DNA from: CALMEH01 sp964548225
GTDB taxonomy: Bacteria > Acidobacteriota > Blastocatellia > Pyrinomonadales > Pyrinomonadaceae
DNA length: 64,000 bases
Reading direction: 5' to 3'
NCBI GenBank assembly: GCA_964548225.1
Contig: CAZJQP010000003.1
Span: 1 to 64,000, forward strand
Shown here piece after piece: positions 8,546-17,110 of this stretch. The notes beneath the pieces are model-generated. The model was given only the letters and a program-made list of their open reading frames with translations. It was not told the origin of the DNA and searched no databases. Within the stretch, counting starts at the first letter, position 1; each line of letters begins with the position of its first letter. The position numbers were made by a program, and so were the translations under genes.

Positions 8546-9244
8546 TTATTTTTCCAAAAAGACAGGCAAAAAATCAGCAATTGCTGAAAGATTTTCGTAA
8601 ATTTTGCGAAGTTCGACAAAACTTAAAATTGTAATATTTCGTTCAAGCTCACGAAATTCACGATTTAGGGAATTTCGCGCACGGTTCGAATCGCGTTCGC
8701 TGGTAAGAACTAAAAATGGCTTTGACCTTTGTGCGTCAAACGCTCTTTTCAATTTTGCAAAAGCCGAATCAATATTGCCTTTACTTTGAACTTCAAAGAC
8801 GTGGGAAATTCTCTGTGAATTTTGACTTTCGCGCCAAATAACGTCGTAAAACTCAAATTCCTTTTCGCAAAAATAGCCCAAAATATTACCTATTTCGCAA
8901 ATTAATGTTTGTATATCTTGATGCGAAAGAGCATCATTTACAGTTTTAGTGCTAAGAATTCCGCTGTTTTCATTATCAATTCGCTGTTTTCCTATGTCTG
9001 TTATTGTCCAAAACCCGCGCGTGCGTCTGATAAGGTTTTGTTCGTCTAGGGATTTTCCAGCTTTTTGAACGGCTTTCCTCCAATTACTATCTTTTCCGGT
9101 TTTGATTTGTTTGATTTCAGCGTCAGAAATTTGAGGAAAGTAGGAAATTAAGCGGTCATATAAAAATCGAACGTCATCGCTTCCGCCAACCGCATAAAGT
9201 TCTTGTAAAATCGGAATTTCGATAAAAGGAGATCTTGGCAACAT
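8546..9244 (-). CDS. Mrr N-terminal-like winged-helix protein with a possible PD-(D/E)xK nuclease-like C-terminus
   Basis: Residues 1-90 match the Mrr N-terminal winged helix: an IPILQELYAVGG start, a KTGKDSNWRKAVQKAGKSL core and an LIRRTRGFWTITDIGKQRI wing. The C-terminal half (about 105-225) has FYDVIWRES followed by VFEVQSKGNIDSA. That is a D...ExQ spacing compatible with a degenerate PD-(D/E)xK restriction-like fold, followed by a helix KLKRAFD and a strand PFLVLTSE. In Mrr proteins this pair senses and cuts modified DNA. Here the catalytic lysine is replaced by glutamine, as in some Mrr relatives, so activity is uncertain. No methylase or other restriction gene is adjacent; it may instead be an uncharacterised defence or repair factor. 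Confidence 0.6.
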   Translation of the reverse strand: MLPRSPFIEIPILQELYAVGGSDDVRFLYDRLISYFPQISDAEIKQIKTGKDSNWRKAVQKAGKSLDEQNLIRRTRGFWTITDIGKQRIDNENSGILSTKTVNDALSHQDIQTLICEIGNILGYFCEKEFEFYDVIWRESQNSQRISHVFEVQSKGNIDSAFAKLKRAFDAQRSKPFLVLTSERDSNRARNSLNREFRELERNITILSFVELRKIYENLSAIADFLPVFLEK

Positions 9245-9295
9245 AATTACTGTTAAATTGTTTATTTTCAGAAACTTCTCAGGTTTTTTTATAAA

Positions 9296-9967
9296 TTAAA
9301 TTATGTTTTGATACGCACTAAAATTTTTATTTTTAATATCATCTTTTAAGTCATCAAGCGTTTCGGTTAGATTCACCAAAAATGTTTGGGTCAAATTTTT
9401 CTTTTCAAAAAGGTCGCCATCTTTAAAGATAGTTGCATTTTCAATTTTAACAAAAATTTCGGGCTTGAAATTATCTAAAAATTCGTAACGAAATGCTAAA
9501 GGGACAACCGCGCAGGTTCTGACTTTTTTGACAATATGAGCCAACCCGTTAAAAAATTTGAAAGGTCGTGTATCGTTTGGTAAAATCACCCCTTGGGGAA
9601 AAATCCAAAGCGTTTTATGAGAACCATTTTCAAGTAAATTTACAGCATATTCAACACTTTCAAATGCTGCCCGATGATTATCACGAACCACCGAAAATGC
9701 ACCGAGCCGACGGAAAAATTGCAGATTTGTTAATTGCTTTTCCTCCATCATTATGTAGCTTTCGAGTTGTAAAAAATGACCGATTTGAAAAGCCGCCAAA
9801 CCATCCCACCAACTCGAATGATTGGCGAAAATTAAACGGGGAACTGTAAAGTTTCGCAAATTATCTAAACCATTTACATTGAGCGCGTGAAATTTTCTAT
9901 TCAAAAGATGTTTGTTATAAACAGCAAAAATTTTTTCACAAATTGCACTCTTTCTAGCTTTCAACAT
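9296..9967 (-). CDS. Lysophospholipid (1-acylglycerol-3-phosphate-type) acyltransferase, PlsC family
   Basis: The product of about 223 residues carries the PlsC hallmark NHSSWWDG (the HxxxxD catalytic motif), followed by a VVRDN segment and FPQGVI, which corresponds to the glycerolipid-binding (F)PEG-like block. Such enzymes add an acyl chain to lysophosphatidic acid or a related acceptor at the inner membrane. The glutamine instead of glutamate in the FPQG block is a variant seen in lipid- or pigment-acylating relatives, so the exact acceptor is open. I choose the ATG at 9967; a GTG at 9997 is also possible. Either start overlaps the end of alr, indicating translational coupling. Confidence 0.8.
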   Translation of the reverse strand: MLKARKSAICEKIFAVYNKHLLNRKFHALNVNGLDNLRNFTVPRLIFANHSSWWDGLAAFQIGHFLQLESYIMMEEKQLTNLQFFRRLGAFSVVRDNHRAAFESVEYAVNLLENGSHKTLWIFPQGVILPNDTRPFKFFNGLAHIVKKVRTCAVVPLAFRYEFLDNFKPEIFVKIENATIFKDGDLFEKKNLTQTFLVNLTETLDDLKDDIKNKNFSAYQNII

Positions 9968-11096
9968 AAATTCGCGGAACTCTGCGGTTAATTCCACAGG
10001 TTATTTCGTATGAAATTGTATTGGTTTTTTCGGCAAGTTCTTCCGTTTTAATAGTTTTATCCTCTGAACTTCCGATTAAAATTACTTCATCATTTATCCT
10101 AACATCTTCAATATCCGTAACATCAATTATTGTCCAATCCATAGAAATGCGTCCGACAACAGGCGCAAATTGATTTTTGATAATCACTCGCCCCACATTT
10201 GAAAGCCCGCGACTGTAGCCGTCTTGATAGCCAATTGGAATTGTTGAGATAATTGAATCTCTTTCAGTCGAAAAAGTTCTCCCATAACCTAATGTTTCAC
10301 CTTTAGAAACTGCCTTTAAATAAGTGATTTTAGTAGTTAAACTTAAAACGGGTTTCGTTTTCGGTAATTGAATTTCTCTAGGTAAAACATCATCTCCCAA
10401 ACCATAGAGAATTCCACCGAGTCGAACCAAATTGCCGTGCGAATTTTTATGAGCTACCGCACCGGGCGAATTTGCCATATTTATTAATTTTGGACGAAAA
10501 CCTTTGCTTTCAAAAATACTCACACATTCATAAAACCTTCTGATTTGCAGATTTGTAAATTCGTTTTGCGATAAATCATCAGCCGAAGCAAAATGTGTCA
10601 TAATTCCTTCGACTTCCAAATTTTCAAATTTAAGCAGGGAATCGGCAAAATTCTCAACTTCCTCAGGTCGTATGCCGATTCTTCCCATTCCAGAATCAAT
10701 TTTAATATGAATTTTTGCAGTTTTGCCATTCAATTTTGCCGCTGAGTCCAACTTTGCCGCTAAATCCAAATTATAAATTACAGCAGTTAAATCATTCGCT
10801 AACAACAGGTTTTCCTGACCTGCCCAAAAACTGCCGAGACATAGAATCGGTTTTGAAATATGATTTTCCCGAAGCTGTAAACCTTCTTCAGGTAAGGCGA
10901 CACCAAACCAATCAATTCCTTCTTTTTCGAGACGTTTAGCACATTCAACCGCGCCGTGTCCGTAGGCATCTGCTTTAACAATCGCCATATATTTGACTTT
11001 ATTTCCTACAGATTTTTTTACCGAATGAAAATTAAAAGCCAAATTGTCCAAATTTATGGTTGCCCAAGTTGGTCTTTTTGAGTAGTTGGTAGGCAT
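9954..11096 (-). CDS. alr: Alanine racemase
   Basis: The protein has 380 residues with the standard two-domain layout. The pyridoxal-phosphate lysine sits in AIVKADAYGHGAVECAKRL near residue 40. The central barrel contains IDSGMGRIG and MTHFASADD, and the C-terminal beta domain carries the catalytic tyrosine region (TIPIGYQDGYSRGL) and GRISMDWTIIDVT. It converts L-alanine to D-alanine for peptidoglycan. Length and motifs are normal. It is followed, with overlap, by the PlsC-like acyltransferase, and preceded by an inverted repeat at 11161-11206 that separates it from the carboxylase gene. Confidence 0.96.
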   Translation of the reverse strand: MPTNYSKRPTWATINLDNLAFNFHSVKKSVGNKVKYMAIVKADAYGHGAVECAKRLEKEGIDWFGVALPEEGLQLRENHISKPILCLGSFWAGQENLLLANDLTAVIYNLDLAAKLDSAAKLNGKTAKIHIKIDSGMGRIGIRPEEVENFADSLLKFENLEVEGIMTHFASADDLSQNEFTNLQIRRFYECVSIFESKGFRPKLINMANSPGAVAHKNSHGNLVRLGGILYGLGDDVLPREIQLPKTKPVLSLTTKITYLKAVSKGETLGYGRTFSTERDSIISTIPIGYQDGYSRGLSNVGRVIIKNQFAPVVGRISMDWTIIDVTDIEDVRINDEVILIGSSEDKTIKTEELAEKTNTISYEITCGINRRVPRIYVES

Positions 11097-11160
11097 TTTA
11101 GTTAAATTAACAAGTTAATATTTAATACTTAAATTAAGCCAATACGTTTGTTAGCACAAT

Positions 11161-11206
11161 AGAAAACACTTTAAGTGTCAGATTGCCGACACTTAAAGTG
11201 TTTTCT
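11161..11206. terminator. Perfect 19-bp hairpin (GTGTC-N8-GACAC family)
   Basis: The arm AGAAAACACTTTAAGTGTC, the 8-nt loop AGATTGCC and an exactly complementary arm lie immediately after the minus-strand carboxylase stop and before alr. Position and stem strength suit a transcription terminator. The apex and loop are shared with structures at 21160, 51753 and 63386. Confidence 0.7.
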
Positions 11207-12768
11207 TAAAGCGGAATGTTGGCATGTTTTTTCAACGGATTAGTATCTCGCTTGTTTTGCAACAGATTTAACGCTCTAATCAATTTTGGACGAGTGTTTG
11301 CGGGTTCGATAATTTCATCTATAAACCCTTTTTCTGCCGCAATATATGGATTTGCGAATTTTTCATTAAATTCGTCAACAATTCGCCGCCGGGTTTCTTC
11401 GGGATTTGTTATATCAGCTAATTCTTTTCGATATAAAACTCCGACTGCGCCTTCCGCTCCCATCACCGCAATTTCGGCAGTCGGATAGGCAAAATTTATA
11501 TCTGTCCGAATATGTTTTGAAGCCATAACGCAATATGCGCCACCATATGCTTTTCGTGTGATGACAGTAATTTTTGGAACAGTTGCTTCAGCAAAAGCAA
11601 AGAGAAGTTTTGCTCCGTGTCGGATGATCCCGAAATGTTCTTGATTAACGCCGGGCAGAAATCCCGGAACATCTTCAAATGTAATTAAAGGAATATTAAA
11701 ACAATCACAAAATCGCACGAATCTTGCGGCTTTGACCGAAGCGTCAATATCTAAAACTCCAGCCAGAAATGCCGGTTGATTTGCAACTATGCCAACCGAA
11801 TGACCGCCAAGCCGTGCAAATCCGATGACAATATTTGGTGCGTAATGTTCTTGAACTTCAAAAAAATAATTTTCGTCAGCAACCGAATTAATAATCTCTC
11901 GGATATCATAAGGTTGAGTTGATACCTCTGGAACAATAGAATTTAATTTTTCATCCCTTCGGTTTGCGTCATCATTGGTTGAAACAAACGGCGGATTTTC
12001 CATATTATTCGAAGGGATAAAAGACAATAATTCGCGTGTCAGTCGCAAACAATGTTCGTCCGATTCAGCCGCAAAATGCGCCACGCCGGACTTTTGATTG
12101 TGTGTCATTGCACCGCCTAATTCATCTTTTGTAACTTCCTCGTGAGTAACGGTTTTGATAACGTCCGGTCCGGTGATAAACATATAGGACGTATTTTTGA
12201 CCATAATATTAAAATCAGTGATTGCCGGAGAATAAACCGCACCGCCGGCACAGGGTCCCATAATGCAACTAATTTGAGGAATCACACCGCTGGCAAGGGT
12301 GTTTCTTAAAAAAATATCAGCATAACCACCCAAACTGACAACACCTTCTTGAATTCGTGCGCCGCCGGAATCATTTAAGCCAATAACAGGTGAGCCGGTT
12401 TTCATTGCCAGATCCATTATTTTACAAATTTTTTGAGCGTGAGTTTCGCTTAATGAGCCGCCGAAAACAGTAAAGTCCTGAGCAAAAATAAAAACCTCGC
12501 GCCCGTTTACGGAGCCGTGTCCAGTTACCACACCGTCCCCTAAATATTTTTGTTCTTCAAGCCCGAAATCGGTTGAACGATGAACAACGAATTTATCGAA
12601 TTCTTCAAATGATCCTTCGTCTAAGAAGAATTCAATTCTTTCACGCGCCGTCATTTTTCCCGCGCTTTTTTGTTTTGCGAGCTTTGCAGTTCCGCCGCCT
12701 TCTTCTGCAAGAAGAGACTTTTCCATTAACTTTTCTAATTTATTCTTTGTTTTTACCGTTGGTTGCAT
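11206..12768 (-). CDS. Acyl-CoA carboxylase carboxyltransferase (beta) subunit, PccB/MmdA-like
   Basis: The protein has 520 residues with both halves of the carboxyltransferase fold. Visible signatures are MTARERIEFFLDEGSFEEF, an N-half oxyanion region GGARIQEGVVSLGGY, IMGPCAGGAVYSPA, and a C-half DVPGFLPGVNQEHFGIIRHGAKLL followed by RKAYGGAYCVMASKH. This family carboxylates propionyl- or acetyl-CoA, or works in decarboxylase complexes, using biotin carried on a separate alpha or BCCP subunit. No biotin carboxylase lies next to it here, so the partner is encoded elsewhere. Propionyl-CoA to methylmalonyl-CoA conversion is the most usual role but cannot be fixed from the sequence alone. Confidence 0.93.
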   Translation of the reverse strand: MQPTVKTKNKLEKLMEKSLLAEEGGGTAKLAKQKSAGKMTARERIEFFLDEGSFEEFDKFVVHRSTDFGLEEQKYLGDGVVTGHGSVNGREVFIFAQDFTVFGGSLSETHAQKICKIMDLAMKTGSPVIGLNDSGGARIQEGVVSLGGYADIFLRNTLASGVIPQISCIMGPCAGGAVYSPAITDFNIMVKNTSYMFITGPDVIKTVTHEEVTKDELGGAMTHNQKSGVAHFAAESDEHCLRLTRELLSFIPSNNMENPPFVSTNDDANRRDEKLNSIVPEVSTQPYDIREIINSVADENYFFEVQEHYAPNIVIGFARLGGHSVGIVANQPAFLAGVLDIDASVKAARFVRFCDCFNIPLITFEDVPGFLPGVNQEHFGIIRHGAKLLFAFAEATVPKITVITRKAYGGAYCVMASKHIRTDINFAYPTAEIAVMGAEGAVGVLYRKELADITNPEETRRRIVDEFNEKFANPYIAAEKGFIDEIIEPANTRPKLIRALNLLQNKRDTNPLKKHANIPL

Positions 12769-12810
12769 AGAAGTAAAGTTTAGCGAGTTTCAGAGAATTT
12801 GCAAAATTGG

Positions 12811-13410
12811 TTATAAGTCATTGATTTCATTATTTATTTCACCGAAAATTCGTTGCCGGACATTCCGCAGAAACATCTGAAGTTGAGCCATTTCCGCGGT
12901 GATTTGATCAATACCGGTGTCAATCTCTTCGAGCAATTTGGTTATTTCATATTTTTCTTTTTCTAATGCTTGCCTTCGTGATTGCCGAAGTTGTTCGGCA
13001 TTTGTAGAACCGCCGCGAACTGCAACATATTTTTCGATACTTTCGGGAATCAAATCGTCATTAATGCGAGCAAGCGTTAATCGAGTGGCAGATTGCCTTT
13101 CGGCAAGCGAAACTTTCAAAGTTTGTAAAGTCGCAAGCCTTTGCTCGGCACGGTTTAAAATTTCAAAAGCGAAGAGAAGTTTTTGCTGTTTATCTGACAA
13201 TTTTATGCCTTGATTAGTTGTAAATGTTCTGAAAAATTCCTTCATTTGTTTATTTAAATCGTCAACTGAATTTACAACCTTCGACATATCACGGGAAATT
13301 TTTTCAACTTGTTCGCCTGTCGCAATAGGCACAGGTTGTGTTTCCTGAGAAAATATGCACAGCGATGAAAGAAAAAAAAGTATTCCTAAGATTGCGGTTT
13401 TAATTTTCAT
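12811..13410 (-). CDS. Secreted or periplasmic coiled-coil protein of unknown function
   Basis: The protein has 199 residues. A signal peptide (MKIKTAILGILFFLSSLCIFSQ) leads into a glutamine- and glutamate-rich, helix-favouring body with long charged stretches (KISRDMSKVVNSVDDLNKQMK; RQSRRQALEKEKYEITKLLEEIDTG) that should form coiled coils. I recognise no enzyme motif. The gene sits 42 bp upstream of nothing related on its strand, between the DUF402 gene and the carboxylase gene. It might be a periplasmic scaffold or adaptor; that is a guess from composition only. Confidence 0.7.
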   Translation of the reverse strand: MKIKTAILGILFFLSSLCIFSQETQPVPIATGEQVEKISRDMSKVVNSVDDLNKQMKEFFRTFTTNQGIKLSDKQQKLLFAFEILNRAEQRLATLQTLKVSLAERQSATRLTLARINDDLIPESIEKYVAVRGGSTNAEQLRQSRRQALEKEKYEITKLLEEIDTGIDQITAEMAQLQMFLRNVRQRIFGEINNEINDL

Positions 13411-13473
13411 ATTGCTTTAACTTCTTAAAATAGATGCGATTATACACAATAAAATGTCGGAAATGTTGCATTA

Positions 13474-13944
13474 TTAATAATCAAAAGGGAATTTACGGGC
13501 ATTGATAATCATTTTTAATTCATCAAATGCTTGTCTGATTTGGCGTTTTAAGCTTTTGGAATAACCAAACTTTTTAGCATTTTCTTCAAATTCATCCAAA
13601 TCCAAAATTTCTAAACTGAAATCTCTCCAAACCAAAATATCTATATCCAAATCAACAAAATCCAAGACACCATTTTCAAAAGTCGGCGGTAAATTAATAT
13701 TACAATAATAATTCCGCAGACTTCCGTCAGGTTCGTTAAAGCGAAAAACATTATACATCCGGTTAAGCCAATAGTATTCGTAGCTGATGGTTCCACATCT
13801 GATAATACCGAGTTTCGGGTGATGAACTTCTTCAGAAAATTCGCCAACAAAAAGTAAAAATGAATCAGTTTCTTCTAAAAGTTCACATTCCCAACTTCGG
13901 TGAATTTTCCCATCAAATTTTCGAGAATTTATAATTGATTTCAC
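13474..13944 (-). CDS. DUF402-family protein (FomD/nucleoside-phosphatase-like)
   Basis: The 156-residue protein matches the DUF402 beta-barrel pattern: an EYYWLNRMYNVFRF strand pair, LRNYYCNINLPPTF, then VDLDIDILVWRD, and a C-terminal helix starting LDLDEFEENAKKFGYS. The asparagine/aspartate/glutamate set that binds divalent metal is present. Characterised members (FomD and related proteins) hydrolyse nucleoside di- or triphosphates or CMP-phosphonates; the physiological substrate here is unknown. It follows the MarR-family gene by about 55 bp on the same strand, so it may share the MarR-controlled transcript. Confidence 0.8.
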   Translation of the reverse strand: MKSIINSRKFDGKIHRSWECELLEETDSFLLFVGEFSEEVHHPKLGIIRCGTISYEYYWLNRMYNVFRFNEPDGSLRNYYCNINLPPTFENGVLDFVDLDIDILVWRDFSLEILDLDEFEENAKKFGYSKSLKRQIRQAFDELKMIINARKFPFDY

Positions 13945-13998
13945 TTCAATAGAATATCTTCAAGAACCAAACAAAACAATTCCTTTTATCGAAGTAAT

Positions 13999-14412
13999 CT
14001 ATGAATTTTTAAGACGCTCAAGAATCTGTTTCAAAATTAACTGTTCGGTTTCCGACAGAGAAGAGAAGAATTTTTCTTGAATTTCATTTACGGCGGAGAC
14101 TACATTGTCTTCAACATTTTTTCCTTTTTCCGTTAAAAAGACGCGCATTATTCGACCGTCATTTTCGCACTGACGACATTTAACAAAATTACTTTGTAAT
14201 AAACTTTTGATCATTTTATTCACGGTCGGTTGTGATAATGCCAAAGTTGAAGCAATTCGTTTTTGACTCATTCCATCGGTTTGCCAAAGCAAATTTAAGA
14301 CCGAAATTTGCGCGTAATGAAGATCAAATTTATTAACTTCTTTTTCTAAAAGATTCCGGTAATTATTGGCTGTTTGTAAATAAACAAAGCCTAAATCGAA
14401 TTTCTGTTCCAT
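13999..14412 (-). CDS. MarR-family transcriptional regulator
   Basis: The protein has 137 residues with a central winged helix-turn-helix (MSQKRIASTLALSQPTVNKMIKSLLQSNFVKCRQCENDGR) followed by the wing MRVFLTEKGKN, flanked by dimerisation helices. The D-G-R in the wing and the length are standard. Just upstream lie three copies of a TTAGC-N2-GCTAA palindrome (14417-14488), strong evidence for autoregulation. The nearest downstream gene on its transcript is the DUF402 gene, a plausible co-regulated target. MarR proteins usually release DNA on binding a small phenolic or oxidised ligand; none is indicated here. Confidence 0.92.
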   Translation of the reverse strand: MEQKFDLGFVYLQTANNYRNLLEKEVNKFDLHYAQISVLNLLWQTDGMSQKRIASTLALSQPTVNKMIKSLLQSNFVKCRQCENDGRIMRVFLTEKGKNVEDNVVSAVNEIQEKFFSSLSETEQLILKQILERLKNS

Positions 14413-14416
14413 AAAA

Positions 14417-14488
14417 TTAGCAAGCTAAATAAATATACAATGTATGCTAAATAATAGCAAGCTAAGTAAATAATCTTAGCTTGCTAAG
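14417..14488. promoter_or_regulatory. Triple TTAGC-N2-GCTAA palindromes, probable MarR operators
   Basis: Copies are seen at about 14417-14428 (TTAGCAAGCTAA), 14455-14464 (inner part TAGCAAGCTA, right half-site complete) and 14476-14487 (TTAGCTTGCTAA), with a further half-site TATGCTAA near 14443. They fill the short region upstream of the MarR gene start at 14412, where the promoter must lie. MarR dimers bind such short inverted repeats, so autorepression is the natural reading. Confidence 0.75.
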
Positions 14489-14506
14489 TAAATCAAAGGG
14501 CAATAA

Positions 14507-14531
14507 AAAAAGCGCAATTATTGCGCTTTTT
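14507..14531 (-). terminator. Rho-independent terminator after the transaldolase-family gene
   Basis: An AAAAAGCGCAA / TTGCGCTTTTT stem with a 3-nt loop lies about 25 bp downstream of the transaldolase stop codon. On the minus strand it ends in a run of T. It insulates the upstream operon from the MarR regulatory region. Confidence 0.85.
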
Positions 14532-14553
14532 CTTTAATTTTAACGGGATTAAT

Positions 14554-15201
14554 CTAAGCCGTGCGTTTCTTCCAATCGGCAAGGAAACCGTCTAAGCCTT
14601 TGTCGGTCAGCGGATGTTTTGCGAGTTGTTGAATAACTTTTAAGGGAATTGTAGCAACATCTGCTCCTGCCAGAGCGCAGTCAACAATGTGCATCGGGTG
14701 GCGAATCGAAGCCGCGAGAACTTCGGTTTCAAAGCCATAATTATCGTAAATTTGAACAATATCACGGATAAGTTGCATTCCGTCTTGCCCGATGTCATCG
14801 AGCCGACCGATAAATGGGGAAATATAAGTTGCTCCGGCTTTTGCGGCAAGGAGTGCTTGAGTTGCCGAAAAACAGAGCGTAACATTTACCTTTGTTCCCT
14901 CTTCACGAAAAATCCGCGTGGCTTTCAAGCCGTCTAAGGTCAAAGGGCATTTTATCACGACATTTGAAGCTATTTTCGCAAGTTCGCGTCCTTCACGCAA
15001 CATACCTTCGGTGTCAAGGGCGGTAACTTCCGCCGACACATCACCTTTAACCAATTCACAGATTTTGGCGATATGGTCATTAAAATCAACATTTCCTTCC
15101 TTTGCAACAAGCGAAGGATTAGTTGTTACGCCGTCAATCAAACCGAGTTCGTTAGCTTCTTTAATTTCGTCTAAATTTGCCGTATCAATAAAAAATTTCA
15201 T
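14554..15201 (-). CDS. fsa: Fructose-6-phosphate aldolase / small transaldolase-family protein
   Basis: At 215 residues it has the size of the short transaldolase subfamily (FSA/TalC). Key motifs are MKFFIDTANLDEI, GVTTNPSLVAKEG, the Schiff-base lysine strand VVIKCPLTLDGLKA, NVTLCFSATQALLAAKAGATYISPFIGR and a late AGADVATIPLKVIQQL. It either cleaves fructose 6-phosphate to dihydroxyacetone and glyceraldehyde 3-phosphate or acts as a transaldolase in the pentose phosphate pathway. The two activities are not separable by eye. Its start overlaps the FAH-family gene stop by 4 bp, so the pair is translationally coupled. Confidence 0.92.
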   Translation of the reverse strand: MKFFIDTANLDEIKEANELGLIDGVTTNPSLVAKEGNVDFNDHIAKICELVKGDVSAEVTALDTEGMLREGRELAKIASNVVIKCPLTLDGLKATRIFREEGTKVNVTLCFSATQALLAAKAGATYISPFIGRLDDIGQDGMQLIRDIVQIYDNYGFETEVLAASIRHPMHIVDCALAGADVATIPLKVIQQLAKHPLTDKGLDGFLADWKKRTA

Positions 15202-15980
15202 AAATTCTCCTTTTCAAAAATTGGATTTCTTAAAACATCTAAACCTTCGATTTCGATTTCGCAGATGTCTCCGTTATTTAATTTTGAAACGCCAGAAGGC
15301 GTTCCTGTGGCGATAATATCGCCCAAGTTCAAAGTCATTTGATTCGAGATATATCTTATCAGAAAGGGAACGGGGAAAACCATCTGGGAAGTGCGTCCGT
15401 CTTGTTTAATAATTCCGTTGACCTTAGTCGTAACACGAATGTCTGAAAAGTCCAGATCGGTTTCGATAAAATCGCTTATCGGACAAAAAGTATCGAAGGA
15501 TTTTCCGCGTGTAAATTGGACATCCTTGCGCTGAATATCTCTCGCTGTAACGTCGTTTAAGCAGATATACCCGAAAACATAGTCAAGAGGGTTATCATTA
15601 TCGGCTAGGTTTTTACAAGTTTTTCCAATAACGATGCCAAGTTCGCCTTCGTGTTCGACCTGTTGACTTTGGGGCGGAATTAAAATCGAATTGCCGTTAC
15701 CGATCACAGCCGAAGGTGCTTTCAGAAACAAAAGTGGCTCTTTTGGAACTTCGTTGCCTAATTCTTTGGCATGTTCGGCATAATTTCGCCCGACACAAAT
15801 TATTTTTGAAGGTATGACCGGAGGCAAAAATTCAACTTCATCAAAATAATACAATTCATCTTTGATGATATTTTCTTCCAGCTCATTAATGTTTGGAAAT
15901 TCACACAAAGGATGAATGGTTTTGCCATCAATAGCTCCGTGATAAATCGTCTCATCTCTTTTATATCTGCATATTTTCAT
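15198..15980 (-). CDS. Fumarylacetoacetate hydrolase (FAH) family protein
   Basis: The protein has 260 residues. It shows ICVGRNYAEHAKELG, then LFLKAPSAVIGNGNSI, the metal-binding glutamates in VEHEGELGIVIGK, and NDVTARDIQ followed by GKSFDTFCPISDF and IATGTPSGVS. These define the FAH fold used by acylpyruvases, fumarylpyruvate hydrolases and oxaloacetate tautomerase/decarboxylases such as FAHD1/YcgM. The substrate is likely a small 2-keto acid; the exact one is not determinable. It lies between the fibronectin-type lipoprotein gene (6 bp) and the transaldolase-family gene (4-bp overlap). Confidence 0.88.
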   Translation of the reverse strand: MKICRYKRDETIYHGAIDGKTIHPLCEFPNINELEENIIKDELYYFDEVEFLPPVIPSKIICVGRNYAEHAKELGNEVPKEPLLFLKAPSAVIGNGNSILIPPQSQQVEHEGELGIVIGKTCKNLADNDNPLDYVFGYICLNDVTARDIQRKDVQFTRGKSFDTFCPISDFIETDLDFSDIRVTTKVNGIIKQDGRTSQMVFPVPFLIRYISNQMTLNLGDIIATGTPSGVSKLNNGDICEIEIEGLDVLRNPIFEKENL

Positions 15981-15985
15981 AAGTT

Positions 15986-17107
15986 TCAGGGAACAGTTTC
16001 CGAAACAATTTCGGAAGGTTCGCTTGCATTTCCGGCGTTATCGAGCGCAACTAGATAATAAAAATAAGTTTTGCCCGATTCGACGTTTTTATCTTGGAAT
16101 GTATTGGTTTTTAATATTTCAGCCGTTAAAAGTGTCCAATCTTTTTTTGGTAAATTTTCATTGTTTGCACGATAAATTTGATAACCCGCAAGATCTTTTT
16201 CCAAATTTACGGCAAAGAAAATTGACAAAACATTGGGGGCGGCGGCAATTGTGATTGCTGTCGGCGCGGCTGGAGCAAATATGTCTTTCGGCGAAATAGA
16301 AACGGTTTCGGATTCTAAACTTTCTATGGGTTCGCTATTTTTTCCGAGCGAAACAGTGCGGACAAAATACGAATATTGATTATTAAATTCAAAGGTTTTA
16401 TCTGCAAAATTCGCTGTCGTAATCGGGGACGAATTTAAGATTTTTGAATTTTCCCGATTTTCCGAAAAACGATAAATATTGTATCCGAGAATATTTGCAG
16501 GTGTTGTGCCGTCAACATTTTTTTGCGGTTCGTTCCATGTCAAATTTACTGCGGTTTCGGTTAGTTTCGCCATTAAATTTAAGGGGGCTTCGGCAGTTTT
16601 AGCCGTCGGTTCGATTATCAGGAAGTTTGAAAATGCCGCTTTTTGACCGGCGGAATTTACAAAACGAACAGCATAACGGAGACGCACAGGTTGACCGGCA
16701 AAAACGAGTTTATCTTTAAATGTAAGAATTTTTTTGCCAAAATCTGCGTCATTAATAGGAATAGTCGAAATTATTATGCTTCTATTTGCAAATTCTTCCT
16801 CCGAAAGCGTTTTCGGTGAGTCGTCTTTTTCTATTAATCTATATACATCTGCCCGATCAATATTTAATACATTAGTTTCAGAAGCATTTCTGACAGGCAT
16901 TGTCCAAGAAATTAAAATTTCATTGCCCAATTGCTTTCCTGAAATTTCGATTCTTTGCACTACTCGCTCAATCGGCGGAAGTGGTGGCTTCCGCTTACCG
17001 CACCCACTTGAAATAAGCAATGCGGAAAAGATAAACGCTAATGCCGCTAAAAGCAAGCAGTGTTTGGGCGAAATGAAATGTTTAAGCAAATCGTTTAAAA
17101 ACCGCAT
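15986..17107 (-). CDS. Lipoprotein with fibronectin type III domains
   Basis: The protein has 373 residues. The N-terminus has a hydrophobic stretch ending in the lipobox-like LISSGC (cysteine near residue 36), so the mature protein is probably anchored to a membrane. Three fibronectin-III-like modules follow, each with a conserved NxTWNEP- or YxIYRF/YRA-type strand: NILGYNIYRFSEN and LAGYQIYRANN are the clearest. These modules mediate binding or spacing on the cell surface or in the periplasm. No catalytic domain is evident. It sits 3 bp after hslU and just before the FAH gene, an arrangement that suggests cotranscription without obvious functional linkage. Confidence 0.85.
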   Translation of the reverse strand: MRFLNDLLKHFISPKHCLLLAALAFIFSALLISSGCGKRKPPLPPIERVVQRIEISGKQLGNEILISWTMPVRNASETNVLNIDRADVYRLIEKDDSPKTLSEEEFANRSIIISTIPINDADFGKKILTFKDKLVFAGQPVRLRYAVRFVNSAGQKAAFSNFLIIEPTAKTAEAPLNLMAKLTETAVNLTWNEPQKNVDGTTPANILGYNIYRFSENRENSKILNSSPITTANFADKTFEFNNQYSYFVRTVSLGKNSEPIESLESETVSISPKDIFAPAAPTAITIAAAPNVLSIFFAVNLEKDLAGYQIYRANNENLPKKDWTLLTAEILKTNTFQDKNVESGKTYFYYLVALDNAGNASEPSEIVSETVP

Positions 17108-17110
17108 AAG

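Noticed and set aside
8670..8700. tRNA T-loop-like GGTTCGAATC
   Set aside because: It lies inside the Mrr-like coding region, with no cloverleaf arms around it.
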